Shown piece by piece: positions 1 through 8,515 of a DNA stretch of 64,000 nt. Positions within the stretch are counted from its first letter, which is position 1. Every line of letters starts with the position of its first letter. Under the pieces are notes generated by a model. The model was not told the origin of the DNA, made no database searches, and saw only the letters and a list, made by a program, of their open reading frames with translations. The translations under genes and the position numbers were made by a program. The stretch spans positions 620,001 through 684,000 of the forward strand of contig NZ_SMFL01000001.1 in NCBI RefSeq assembly GCF_004349265.1, read 5' to 3'. This DNA is from Dyadobacter psychrotolerans (GTDB taxonomy: Bacteria > Bacteroidota > Bacteroidia > Cytophagales > Spirosomataceae).

Positions 1-1
1 G

Positions 2-295
2 TCGGACAAGGCCACGGGCAAAAATTCAATCCCTGTAAGACTGGGGAGAAGTAAAGCAGTTGCCTATCACTGGATGATACTGTCGCTAGGCATGCTTTGC
101 GTTACCTTTTATACCATTCAGAATTTTTCAGGATATACCAGTTTGCTGTTTCTTTTGAGCTTTCCCTTTTTCATCAAAAATGGTCTTGCGATTTCAAGAT
201 TAACAAAAGCCTCCGAACTCGATCCCTATTTAAAACAAATGGCGCTATCCACGTTGCTGTTTGTCCTTTTGTTTGGCTTAGGCGTTGTTTTGTAA
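2..295 (+). CDS. menA: 1,4-dihydroxy-2-naphthoate polyprenyltransferase, C-terminal part (cut by window start)
   Basis: Frame 2 is open from the first base and gives about 97 residues ending at TAA. The fragment begins SDKATGKNSIPVRLGR, which matches the second conserved cytoplasmic loop of UbiA-type prenyltransferases (an aspartate followed by GKxxxxVRLG). At least two hydrophobic membrane segments follow. In the menaquinone pathway MenA attaches a polyprenyl chain to dihydroxynaphthoate at the inner membrane. The GKNSIPVRLG wording fits MenA better than UbiA or the haem O synthase, but the N-terminal active-site loop is outside the window, so the subfamily is an inference. It converges on the HigBA pair. 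Confidence 0.72.
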   Translation, partial: SDKATGKNSIPVRLGRSKAVAYHWMILSLGMLCVTFYTIQNFSGYTSLLFLLSFPFFIKNGLAISRLTKASELDPYLKQMALSTLLFVLLFGLGVVL

Positions 296-313
296 TTAAG
301 GATTGTGGTAAAA

Positions 314-622
314 TTATTCATTTGAAAGTTGAACGTTAAAATTCACCCTCGCACCCAATGCGCTAAAAACTTTCAATATTGTATCAAAACGAGCATTTGT
401 AACACTGTTCTCCAATTTAGATATCTGAGCTTTCTGAACCCCGACCAACGCTCCAAGTTCTTCTTGTGTTAAGTTTCGTTGTTGCCTTGCTTCTTTAATA
501 GCCTGGCCTAAAAATTCTATTTTCAGTTCACTTTCAAAATCCTCTCTTTTTTTTGTTCCTCTTTTACCGATATGCTTATCTACAAGTGTGTCGAGAGAAA
601 CTGTTTGAAGTTGATTTTCCAT
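314..622 (-). CDS. higA: HigA-type antitoxin, XRE-family helix-turn-helix
   Basis: This is a 102-residue protein. Residues about 34-90 form a Cro/C1-type helix-turn-helix (IKEARQQRNLTQEELGALVG, then VQKAQISKLEN). The N-terminal 30 residues are charged, as in HigA proteins encoded downstream of their toxin. Its ATG overlaps the toxin stop by one base (TAATG), so the two genes are translationally coupled. The antitoxin is expected to neutralise the RelE-like toxin and to repress the operon by binding the palindrome at 985-1020. The toxin-first order is typical of higBA rather than relBE. Confidence 0.85.
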   Translation of the reverse strand: MENQLQTVSLDTLVDKHIGKRGTKKREDFESELKIEFLGQAIKEARQQRNLTQEELGALVGVQKAQISKLENSVTNARFDTILKVFSALGARVNFNVQLSNE

Positions 623-969
623 TATTTATTATATGTTTTTTGTTGAAAATATTTTGTTCTTAACTCTTCCGCTCTCTCAATTTCCTTCACAGGTGTTTGA
701 TTTGATTTTTTAATTATTCCATGAGTAGCAAGAATTATTGTGCCCGATTCATTATGCTTATCCCAAAAAGCAAACAACCTATAAGCAATTCCTCCATAAA
801 GCGTCCTGAATTCCCATATATTGTTATTAAGCTTTTTTAAAAGTTCAGCATCGTCTATAATTTGAGATTTTCTAATATTATAGATTATTTTATCTCTCGC
901 TTTTTCATCCAGACTGTCAATAAACTCAACCGCATCCGGTAAAAATTCCACTAGAAATTTTTGCTTCAT
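622..969 (-). CDS. higB: HigB-type toxin, RelE/ParE superfamily (phage Gp49-like)
   Basis: The protein has 115 residues. The core FLPDAVEFIDSLDEKARDKI, the strand IWEFRTLYGGIAYRLFAFWD and the late KKSNQTPVKEIERAEE segment are the pattern of Gp49-like/HigB mRNA interferases, in which basic residues near the C-terminus contact ribosome-bound mRNA. The length is normal for the family. The first ATG lies 21-40 bases downstream of a perfect 8-bp inverted repeat, a typical autoregulated toxin-antitoxin promoter. It is the first gene of a two-gene operon. The family assignment is solid; the ribosome-dependent RNase activity is inferred from relatives. Confidence 0.83.
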   Translation of the reverse strand: MKQKFLVEFLPDAVEFIDSLDEKARDKIIYNIRKSQIIDDAELLKKLNNNIWEFRTLYGGIAYRLFAFWDKHNESGTIILATHGIIKKSNQTPVKEIERAEELRTKYFQQKTYNK

Positions 970-984
970 AAGATTCTAACAAAT

Positions 985-1020
985 CTAAAAGTTTCCTTAT
1001 CAGGAAACTAATGTTTTTAG
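985..1020. promoter_or_regulatory. Palindromic operator upstream of higBA
   Basis: AGTTTCCT (990-997) and AGGAAACT (1002-1009) form a perfect 8-bp inverted repeat with a TATC spacer. It sits inside a wider interrupted repeat, CTAAAA (985-990) and TTTTAG (1015-1020). It lies just upstream of the higB start at 969, where HigA repressors usually bind. Binding by HigA is an inference. Confidence 0.6.
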
Positions 1021-1046
1021 TGTATTTGTTAGACGTCTTTTTCTTA

Positions 1047-2828
1047 TTAAGGTTTCACATAAGCCTTAATCGCAGCTCCCAGCAGCGCATACCCTTTCGC
1101 GTTAGGATGCAGGCCATCAGAAAAAAGCGATTCGTCAATTTTACCATCGGTCTTCAAAAATACGGTTCCGGGATTTAAGTATCCAACGTTCTGTTCTCCT
1201 GTCAGCTGAGCCAGTTTCGCGTTCAATTGTACAATACGTTCTTCCTGGTTTCGCCGCGGGTATATTCCGGTCATTACGATAGAAGCCTGAGGCTGGCGAA
1301 ATTTCATAGCTTCGATCAGTAGTTTCCAGCCGGCAACAATTTCTTCATCTGTATTGTATTGCAGATTATTTGTGCCGATGTTAATAAAAATCTGGTTCGC
1401 ATGAAATCCGTCCAGCTCACCGTGATAAACTCTCCACAAAACATTCTCTATTCTATCCCAGCCATAGGCAAGATTCGAAACCTTTATTTTTCCATAAGTG
1501 TCTTCCCACGATTCCTGTCCAACTCCCTTTGGGCCTTTTGGCAAACCACCCCAAAAGTGCGTAATTGAATTGCCTATCAAAATTGTTTTCGGCGCTGTTT
1601 TTTTATTTAGTTCAAGAATTTCACGATGCCTAACCTCCCAATCATAGTTATTGAGTTCGCGCAGCTGAGTTCTTGGAATTGTTGTGACCCCTTCACCTGC
1701 TTCTTCATGGAGTATTTTTCTTAAATGTTTTTCATAACCTTCTGCATAACGCATCATCCCCAGATCCGTCGGATGTGTTCCGTCCACCATCGTTTCAATA
1801 TCCTGGTTAAATGCATCTTTGGGAATGATGTACAAATCTTCAACTCCTTCCGATTTAAGCTGTGCAAAGACCTCCTCTACCACCTGATTGATCTCCTGAT
1901 AATAACCTCTTCGCTGTGGATTGATCTCGCCATCCGTACAGCCGGGATGTTCCGCCAAAACGATAGGCGTTTCCGGTCTTTTCTTTCGCAATGTCCGAAC
2001 TCCTTCCAGAATTCGTTTTCTCACTTCCTCAGCCGTCATGCTGTAAGTTGCGTCGGTTCTGATCGTAAGATTCGGCAGACAGTCAAAAATATAAACTTTC
2101 GCCTCCACCTCGCCCACGAGATCGAGCACTTCCTTTTCCATTTTACCATTTCCTGAAAAGCCCAGATTGATAAACGGCCGGTCCATTTTGCGGCTCAGAA
2201 TGGAAGTCCACGCCATACCCGGACGGGAAGCACATGCGCCCTGCATGATAGACGTCCCGTAAGCAACAATTGGCTTTTCCGGGCGCACTGCCAGCGGCGT
2301 AAACTTTGAACCTTCCTGAACGCCTATTTCCATCCATTTCACACTGTTGTATAAAGGAAGAAAAAGCCGGTATTCCCTTCCCTGTTTGTGATAACGGTCA
2401 TTCGGCTCCAAATTTTGAAAGTCATAAGTTATGGTGTCTTTGAACGCATACTTGGCAGCACACCACAGCCAGTCGCCATCGCTGGAAACGGCATACAAAT
2501 CCATCCCGCTAACACCTGTGGACGGCATGTGCGGCAAAGCAAGGTTACCTCCGACTGTATATCTGATCTTAATATTGGCTGAGTTTGACCGGAACCTGAT
2601 CATCAGTCCGGCCGATTGCCGTGATAAATCCCATACCTGCTTTCTCACATCTTTTTCAGCGCGAGCCGGTAGTCTGTCATATGGATTTTTAATTTCTTTT
2701 GGCCACGCCTGCCCTTCGATCACCTGAGTTGCGGAAGTCGCCGGATTCCACCAGGTAATGTTTTGTGCGAAAGAGAAAGAACCCTGAGAAAGAAAAAGAA
2801 GAAAGAATGCAAAAATTTTAATTTTCAT
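1047..2828 (-). CDS. Exported two-domain SGNH/GDSL hydrolase
   Basis: This 593-residue protein starts with a signal peptide (MKIKIFAFFLLFLSQGSFSFA, residues 1-21). A beta-rich region of about 30-180 resembles the non-catalytic N-terminal domain found in Bacteroidota SGNH hydrolases. The first hydrolase domain has block I GTSIMQG (Ser193) and the Asp-His block DGTHP (349-353). A second, complete SGNH domain follows, with GNSITHFWGG (Ser421) and SDGLHP near residue 572. Such enzymes deacetylate or de-esterify polysaccharides in the periplasm or outside the cell. Both catalytic sets look intact. The substrate cannot be read from the sequence and no polysaccharide-utilisation genes flank it. Confidence 0.85.
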   Translation of the reverse strand: MKIKIFAFFLLFLSQGSFSFAQNITWWNPATSATQVIEGQAWPKEIKNPYDRLPARAEKDVRKQVWDLSRQSAGLMIRFRSNSANIKIRYTVGGNLALPHMPSTGVSGMDLYAVSSDGDWLWCAAKYAFKDTITYDFQNLEPNDRYHKQGREYRLFLPLYNSVKWMEIGVQEGSKFTPLAVRPEKPIVAYGTSIMQGACASRPGMAWTSILSRKMDRPFINLGFSGNGKMEKEVLDLVGEVEAKVYIFDCLPNLTIRTDATYSMTAEEVRKRILEGVRTLRKKRPETPIVLAEHPGCTDGEINPQRRGYYQEINQVVEEVFAQLKSEGVEDLYIIPKDAFNQDIETMVDGTHPTDLGMMRYAEGYEKHLRKILHEEAGEGVTTIPRTQLRELNNYDWEVRHREILELNKKTAPKTILIGNSITHFWGGLPKGPKGVGQESWEDTYGKIKVSNLAYGWDRIENVLWRVYHGELDGFHANQIFINIGTNNLQYNTDEEIVAGWKLLIEAMKFRQPQASIVMTGIYPRRNQEERIVQLNAKLAQLTGEQNVGYLNPGTVFLKTDGKIDESLFSDGLHPNAKGYALLGAAIKAYVKP

Positions 2829-2834
2829 AAAAAC

Positions 2835-2872
2835 AAAAAGGACACTGATGTATCGCTACAAAAGTGCCCTTT
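2835..2872 (-). terminator. Rho-independent terminator after the DUF4920 gene
   Basis: On the minus strand AAAGGGCACT pairs with AGTGTCCTTT (10 bp with one G-U pair), followed by a short T-run. It lies between the stop of the DUF4920 gene and the start of the SGNH hydrolase, so it probably separates the two units. Confidence 0.6.
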
Positions 2873-2900
2873 CTGGTATTATTTACTACTCCGGAAGTAA

Positions 2901-3350
2901 TTATTTCACAATTACACCGTCTGCAATAAATGTCAGTTCCTCTTTTGGTTCGGTGATTTTTGCAACTTCCTCCTTACTTTTACCGGCGTCCAATGCATAA
3001 TGCTGTAAGTGCTCTACCGGAACCGTTTTCTTTTGTGCTTCACCTTCAAACACAACTGTTTTTCCTGCTATATCTTTTGGAACAAAAAATGCATAATCTT
3101 TAAACATTACCCGCATTGTTTCGCCATTGTCCATTTTTACTTTCATCCAGCAGCCTTTTACCTGGCAAACCGATTCCACAGTTCCGGTAACTTTTGCGGG
3201 CATTGCTTCGGCGGTTCCCATCTTTTTTGGAAGTGCGCTGGCCTCTATTGCTTTTTTATCATTGATATCTTTACCAAAATGAGCAGCAGTCTGTGCCTGA
3301 ACAGCATAAACTGATAAAACGGAGAATATAAATGTGAATATTTTTTTCAT
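2901..3350 (-). CDS. Exported DUF4920-domain protein
   Basis: The protein has 149 residues from the ATG at 3350. I prefer this start to the one 54 bases upstream because it places a clean signal peptide (MKKIFTFIFSVLSVYAVQAQ) at the N-terminus. The mature part carries the DUF4920 pattern: KVTGTVESVCQVKGCWMKVK, then MRVMFKDYAFFVPKDIAGK, VVFEGEAQKKTVPVEHLQHY and a late PKEELTFIADGV. The fold is a small OB-like beta barrel common in Bacteroidota. The two cysteines in CQVKGC could bind a metal or form a disulfide. The biochemical role is unknown. It has its own terminator downstream. Confidence 0.85.
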   Translation of the reverse strand: MKKIFTFIFSVLSVYAVQAQTAAHFGKDINDKKAIEASALPKKMGTAEAMPAKVTGTVESVCQVKGCWMKVKMDNGETMRVMFKDYAFFVPKDIAGKTVVFEGEAQKKTVPVEHLQHYALDAGKSKEEVAKITEPKEELTFIADGVIVK

Positions 3351-3443
3351 GTTCTTTGATTGATTTAGTCGCTTATGTAAAATTAATATAAATAAGCTAA
3401 ACAAAACGTTTTCCCGGATTAAAACTTACTGCCCGGCAGGATT

Positions 3444-6400
3444 TCATTCCAAAACTTCCAGCCAGCCCTTGCAGTGATTCCCGTTTGGTGTATCGACGAC
3501 GTAGTAATAGGTACCATTGGCAATTCCTTTTCCCCAGTCATTTTTATAATCCATTGATTTATAAATTCTTTTACCCCAGCGATTATATATCTCCACTGCT
3601 GACTGAGCTACGGGAACTATGAAAAAATCATTTTTGCCATCTCCGTTGGGTGTAATTACATTGGCTAAAATAAAGGCTGGCTCGGCAACCAGTTTTTTCG
3701 AGACTGTCAATGAACAGCCCGCTGCATTGTAAGCTGTGAGTGTTACCGAGTATTCTCCCGGAGTTTCATAAACGTAGTTTTCAACATTTGGATCGTTTAC
3801 CGTATTTCCTGTACCAAAATTCCACTCATACCGTGATGCATTTTTGGTAAGGTTGGTCATCCCATATCTGACCGGCTCGTTACAGGCCTCCCCGGATCTG
3901 GCAATTTCAAAATCCGGTTCATACGAACGATCGACCCGTACTGTAACTTCCCTGATGGGCCTGCAACCATCTTTGTATAAACCTTCAACTTTATAAGTTG
4001 TCGTGACAGTTGGTTTCACCGTTACAGAGCTGCCAGTAGTCTCAGGAAGTCCGTTTGCTACCAGCCAGTGAAACTGTTCCGCTCCGCCGGTTACAGACAG
4101 GACGACCGAGGCGCCCACACAAATTTCGGTATCAGGCATATCAATAAAATCCGTTTTTTTATCAACATTGATTTTTACCTCCCGCACAACCTTACAGCCG
4201 CCGGCGCTACCAATTTCTACTGAATAAGTTGCATTTTCATTTACCGTAACCGTGGGTGTGGCGATCTGAGCATTATCCATACCGGTTGCAGGAGTCCATT
4301 TATATGTTGTTCCTCCGGATGCCCAGAGCTGTATTTTACTGTTTTCGCAAACTGTTGTATCACTTTTAATTGCCGCATTAATCGTTTCAACCACGATCTT
4401 TTTTTCCGCGATATCAACCCGCTTGCAGGTTAGCCGGTTGTAGGCCTGCAAAGTTACTGTGTATGTGCCGGGCGTTCTGAAAACATATTCGGCCTCATCC
4501 TTTTCTCTTGAAATAGTACTTCCGTCTACCTCCCAGATATAATCCACACCGCCTTCACTGGTATTTACAAACGACAGCGATAGCGGGGCGCATCCTGTTA
4601 CAACATCTTTTTTACTCCCTTCATAAACGTCAAAATCTGCTTTCAACCGGTCTATATCAATTTTAAAAGCAGCGTTGTTACAATTCGAACTTTTGTTTGT
4701 TTTGGACCAGGCCTGCGGTGTCACAGGAAAGTGACTTCCGCCACAGGCACAGGTTGCATGATAGATCACTCCATTTTTATCAAAGCGACTGGTCCCTCCG
4801 TCCACATGATCGCCCTGAGCATTTCCGGAACGATCTGTACTGCCGAAGTAGGTGGCATAAAGCAGCGACTTAGCCCCTGTTTCAAGAATGGCAATGTAAA
4901 AATTATTTCCATTTGTAACACTTTGTATCGCGTCCGGTGTAACAACAAGACCATTGGTATTACTTGCAAGATTATTATTGGTAGAAATATTGACGTTTCC
5001 TCCCCATCCTGCGATGTAAATATTACCACATGAATTTACAAGAAATGCTGTCGGCGATATATCCGGTGTTCCGCGCCCGGATCCAATAACGGTAGAGAAG
5101 TTAGTTTTGGACAACCCGGCATCCAGCGAATGGATAAACTGACCGCTTTTGGCATTGTTATAAACCCCAGAAGTTACCGGATAAGCGCCGAACGAAAGCC
5201 CGTAAACATATACATTTCCACCGGCATCAAGATCCAGAAGATAAGCTCCGTCTGCCTGTTCGGTGCCCAGATACGTTGTTCCGGCTTGTTTGTCGTTGTT
5301 ATAACGTGAGATAAAAGCATCTTCACTGCCTCCTAATTTGGCTTGATAAGCTGCTGAATGAACTGGCAAGTCCGTACTCTGCGTAATTCCGGTTATGTAG
5401 ATATCTCCTGCCGCTGCAAGTTTGACAGAAAACGCAGCATCATACTGATTTCCACCCACATAAGTACTCCAAAGCAAGCTGGTTACATCCGCAGAAAATT
5501 TAAAAAGAACACCATCCTGCCTACCTCCCAAACTGCCCTTTACTGGATTTTTTAACGGGAAATTTGTCGAGTTTGTTGACGCTACACCAATAATATTGTC
5601 GTCTTTATCAGTAATAATTTCTCCCCGAAAACTATCTCCGTAATTTCTTACCACGACCCGGTCCTCTGTACTCAGACCATCATTTCCACTTCCGCCCAGA
5701 TACGTTGAGCCTGCTAATTGCCTCCCGTTAAGGGAAAGTTTTGAAATAAAAATATCGCTGCCATTCGGTAGATCCAGCCCTGAAATAGGCACGATGCCGG
5801 TTCCTCCTCCAAAAGCCGTTTGAAATGCACCGGTTGTTGTCGGAAAATTCCTGGAAGAAGTCGTCCCTAAAATAACCAGTTCCTTTTTGCTGTTTACAAT
5901 TAGGCTGTTTGGAATATCCGTACTTGCACCACCAAGATATGTTGCATAAATAAGATCACTTCCATCCGGATTAAACTTCATGATGGCCACATCTACCCCA
6001 CCCTGAAAGCGAACCTGAAAAGCACCTACCGTTGCGGGAAAATTTGTTCCGAATACCGTGCCTCCTGAATAAAGGTTACCTTCATCATCATACGTTGCCG
6101 TATGCCCCCAGTTGTCGGGAACCGATCCTGAATAGGTTGAAAAAATCAGTTCAGGATCAATTACCAGCTTCCGCGATTTGTTATAACCTTTTGGCAATAA
6201 AAATTTGACCGTATTGGCATCCGATAAAGTAAATTTCGATTGAACTTCAACTGCCGTTTTATTGATTTCCTGGAAAGAATAAGGTTCTGCTTCCTTAAAA
6301 TTTCCCAGTGGTGTATTGATCTGAATCTGCCCTTTTTCACTCAAAACTACATCAGATGCACCTTCATACTTCAGACTAATTTTCGAAGCATCAGCCTGAG

Positions 6401-6890
6401 GATGAACAATAAACTCATATTTCAGGGTAAACTGATGCATGTAAATACGCATGTCGATTCCGGGGTAAATATTTCCATAAACCACCTCTTCAAAACCCTG
6501 AACGTCGCCCGCCCAGGTGTTTTTATCATTCCCCAAAAAATAATTAAAGCGTGTGCTTACTGGATTTTTTGCAGTGTGTTTAATACCAGCGGCCGCTCCC
6601 TGAAACTGTACTTCAACACCATGTGCAGCAATGGTATTCAGGTCAGGCAACTTAGCCAGAGCAGATTCAGAAGCGCCCTTTCCGTGCTGTGCAGAAATTT
6701 TAGAGGCGTCATAAAAAACGTAAACCAGGGAATGATCTTTCAAAAACAGAAAACCTCCCGGAACTTCGGTACGAAACAGGATATCATCTTCCCACTGCCC
6801 CCGGTTTTGAATAAAAAACATTCCTGCCGCATTGGCAGAAAAGGATAAGGTGAGAATAGAAATCAGGAAAAACAGTACAGTTTTTATCAT
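3444..6890 (-). CDS. Large T9SS-secreted surface protein with SBBP-type repeats, PKD-like domains and a gliding-type C-terminal sorting domain
   Basis: The protein has 1148 residues. A signal peptide covers residues 1-21. A conserved N-terminal domain beginning FFIQNRGQWEDDILFRTEVP covers about 25-240. A beta-propeller-like region of SBBP-type repeats (LIYATYLGG, AGSTYLGGSGND, LLWSTYVGGNQYD, LLYATYFGS) reaches about residue 700. PKD/Ig-like domains follow (for example FVNTSEGGVDYIWEVDGS and YEWNFGTG). The last 75 residues, with ITPNGDGKNDFFIVP and VEIYNRWGKRIY, are a type B T9SS sorting domain. It should cross the outer membrane by type IX secretion. A role in adhesion or gliding is inferred. 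Confidence 0.9.
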   Translation of the reverse strand: MIKTVLFFLISILTLSFSANAAGMFFIQNRGQWEDDILFRTEVPGGFLFLKDHSLVYVFYDASKISAQHGKGASESALAKLPDLNTIAAHGVEVQFQGAAAGIKHTAKNPVSTRFNYFLGNDKNTWAGDVQGFEEVVYGNIYPGIDMRIYMHQFTLKYEFIVHPQADASKISLKYEGASDVVLSEKGQIQINTPLGNFKEAEPYSFQEINKTAVEVQSKFTLSDANTVKFLLPKGYNKSRKLVIDPELIFSTYSGSVPDNWGHTATYDDEGNLYSGGTVFGTNFPATVGAFQVRFQGGVDVAIMKFNPDGSDLIYATYLGGASTDIPNSLIVNSKKELVILGTTSSRNFPTTTGAFQTAFGGGTGIVPISGLDLPNGSDIFISKLSLNGRQLAGSTYLGGSGNDGLSTEDRVVVRNYGDSFRGEIITDKDDNIIGVASTNSTNFPLKNPVKGSLGGRQDGVLFKFSADVTSLLWSTYVGGNQYDAAFSVKLAAAGDIYITGITQSTDLPVHSAAYQAKLGGSEDAFISRYNNDKQAGTTYLGTEQADGAYLLDLDAGGNVYVYGLSFGAYPVTSGVYNNAKSGQFIHSLDAGLSKTNFSTVIGSGRGTPDISPTAFLVNSCGNIYIAGWGGNVNISTNNNLASNTNGLVVTPDAIQSVTNGNNFYIAILETGAKSLLYATYFGSTDRSGNAQGDHVDGGTSRFDKNGVIYHATCACGGSHFPVTPQAWSKTNKSSNCNNAAFKIDIDRLKADFDVYEGSKKDVVTGCAPLSLSFVNTSEGGVDYIWEVDGSTISREKDEAEYVFRTPGTYTVTLQAYNRLTCKRVDIAEKKIVVETINAAIKSDTTVCENSKIQLWASGGTTYKWTPATGMDNAQIATPTVTVNENATYSVEIGSAGGCKVVREVKINVDKKTDFIDMPDTEICVGASVVLSVTGGAEQFHWLVANGLPETTGSSVTVKPTVTTTYKVEGLYKDGCRPIREVTVRVDRSYEPDFEIARSGEACNEPVRYGMTNLTKNASRYEWNFGTGNTVNDPNVENYVYETPGEYSVTLTAYNAAGCSLTVSKKLVAEPAFILANVITPNGDGKNDFFIVPVAQSAVEIYNRWGKRIYKSMDYKNDWGKGIANGTYYYVVDTPNGNHCKGWLEVLE

Positions 6891-6913
6891 ACCCGTTGCA
6901 TTCTTTTGTGTCT

Positions 6914-7534
6914 TTATTTGAACGCAGAAACCGAAATGATATTTTCACAAAACTCGTATTCCTGTTTAACATTAGAACCTAATAGAAGCATCTGGTTTCC
7001 AGTATGAAGCGTAACATTATCAATGTACCACTGAAACCCCTGCGCATCCAGGTTGGTTGTTGGTTCATCCAGGAAAATTACGGGTACATCCGACATAAAA
7101 GCCAGGCCAAGTTTCAGGCGTTGTTTCATACCGGAAGAAAAATGACGGATCAGTTTATGACTTGCGTGAGAAAGTTTTATGAAATCTTCAAATTCCGTAA
7201 CAGTCATCTTATTTTTTAAAGGTTTGAATTTGGCATGAAACTCAACCATTTCCTTTAAAGTAAATTCTTCCACAAGTTCCATATAAGGCGCCGCAATGAC
7301 CAGATGTTTATACCATTCATCCACTTCAAGTTCCTTTCCATTTTTACAGGTATAGCGAATTGTACCTTCTGAAACCGGAAAAATACCTGTAAGTAGCTGT
7401 AAAAGTGTAGATTTGCCACTGCCATTTGGACCGACAAAAGTATATTTCTCCCCGGCTTTCAGTTCAAAACTCGCGTGACGAAAAATCCACTCCCGAACAA
7501 ACTTCTTGCCGATATTTTCAACTGAGATATGCAA
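6914..7534 (-). CDS. ABC transporter ATP-binding protein
   Basis: The protein has 206 residues with Walker A GPNGSGKST (about 34-42), a signature-like HFSSGMKQRLKLGLAF, Walker B VPVIFLDEPTT and a following D-loop (NLDAQG). The frame has no ATG: the most likely start is TTG at 7534, giving HISVENIGKKF, a normal ABC N-terminus. The same frame is closed 24 bases upstream by the beta-lactamase stop, so the two genes are probably co-transcribed. No permease is adjacent, so the partner and cargo are unknown. At about 206 residues it is slightly short but complete. Confidence 0.85.
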   Translation of the reverse strand: MHISVENIGKKFVREWIFRHASFELKAGEKYTFVGPNGSGKSTLLQLLTGIFPVSEGTIRYTCKNGKELEVDEWYKHLVIAAPYMELVEEFTLKEMVEFHAKFKPLKNKMTVTEFEDFIKLSHASHKLIRHFSSGMKQRLKLGLAFMSDVPVIFLDEPTTNLDAQGFQWYIDNVTLHTGNQMLLLGSNVKQEYEFCENIISVSAFK

Positions 7535-7558
7535 TTTGAGAAGCGTTGGTTTCTGAAT

Positions 7559-8482
7559 TTATTTAACTGAATAGTAATCCCAGGCTGCTTTTGTGATTTG
7601 AGCGATTACAGCATCTCTGGTTTTCTCGTCAGCAGCGGCATTGGAAACATACACCACCACAGCTATCTGTTTTCCGTCTGGAAGTGTCATGATTCCTACG
7701 TCGTTGGACGCAGCAGTTATTCCTTTTTCGTTAGTACCCGAAGTTCCGGTTTTATGAGCGACCCTGGCTTCTTTGGGAAGTAATCCCCTCATCCGGTTCG
7801 GCCCCGTCGTCGTTTCTGTCATTATTTTCCAAAGGAAATCGTTACTCTCTTTTGACAGCTTTTTACCTTTAAAAAAGACGTCCAGCAATTGAAGCATCGC
7901 GGCCGGACGGGACCAGTTGGTGAACTGGACATTCCAATCTTTCGACATTTCCTCTTCCGTAGCTGCAATCGCTATGTCTTTCACACCCAAAGTCCGGATA
8001 TAATCTTCTACGTTTTTCGGCCCACCCAAAAGTCGGAAAAGTATATCACAGGCATTGTTATCACTCATGGAAACAGTGTAACTCAACAATTCAGCAAGCG
8101 TAACATCCACCTCGCCCTCCGGATATTTTTTAGATAATGGGCTCCATGTTTTCGGACTGACATCCTGCCTGGTGACATGTATTTTTTGAGACAAAATAAA
8201 TTTCCCTTTATCTACCTGGTCTAAAGCGGCCATGGCTAATGGAAACTTAAAAACACTTTGCATCGGAAACTTGTGACTTGGATTTAAGACCATCGTCTCA
8301 CGACTTTTCAAATCCATGATCCCGACACCGACTACGCCACGAGCCTCTTTCGAAATCGTCTCAATTTTTTTTGCAAACTCCGCTTTCTGAGCAATACTGA
8401 CAGTTGGAAAGAAACCAATCAGAATTACAACAGTTCTAAAAAACTGTTTTGCAAATATTCGACACATTTTCAAACGATACAT
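7559..8482 (-). CDS. Class A beta-lactamase, subclass A2 type
   Basis: This 307-residue serine beta-lactamase has an N-terminal hydrophobic export segment (about 13-31). Motifs are SVFK (Ser76-Lys79), SDN (140-142), an omega-loop region TEEEMSKDWNVQFTNW (about 175-190) resembling PER/CfxA-like enzymes rather than TEM (ExxLN), and KTG (244-246). It hydrolyses beta-lactams in the periplasm; related A2 enzymes often act on cephalosporins, but the spectrum cannot be read here. The ABC ATPase follows after 24 bases. There is no mobile element or integron nearby, so it looks intrinsic to the chromosome. Met1 or Met6 may be the true start. Confidence 0.9.
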   Translation of the reverse strand: MYRLKMCRIFAKQFFRTVVILIGFFPTVSIAQKAEFAKKIETISKEARGVVGVGIMDLKSRETMVLNPSHKFPMQSVFKFPLAMAALDQVDKGKFILSQKIHVTRQDVSPKTWSPLSKKYPEGEVDVTLAELLSYTVSMSDNNACDILFRLLGGPKNVEDYIRTLGVKDIAIAATEEEMSKDWNVQFTNWSRPAAMLQLLDVFFKGKKLSKESNDFLWKIMTETTTGPNRMRGLLPKEARVAHKTGTSGTNEKGITAASNDVGIMTLPDGKQIAVVVYVSNAAADEKTRDAVIAQITKAAWDYYSVK

Positions 8483-8515
8483 AATTCTTAACTCTTCATT
8501 CTTAATAATTCACAA

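Noticed and set aside
4731-6848. Long open frames on the plus strand within the T9SS cargo gene
   Set aside because: They are antisense to a protein with clear domain structure and sorting signal, with no recognisable protein features of their own.
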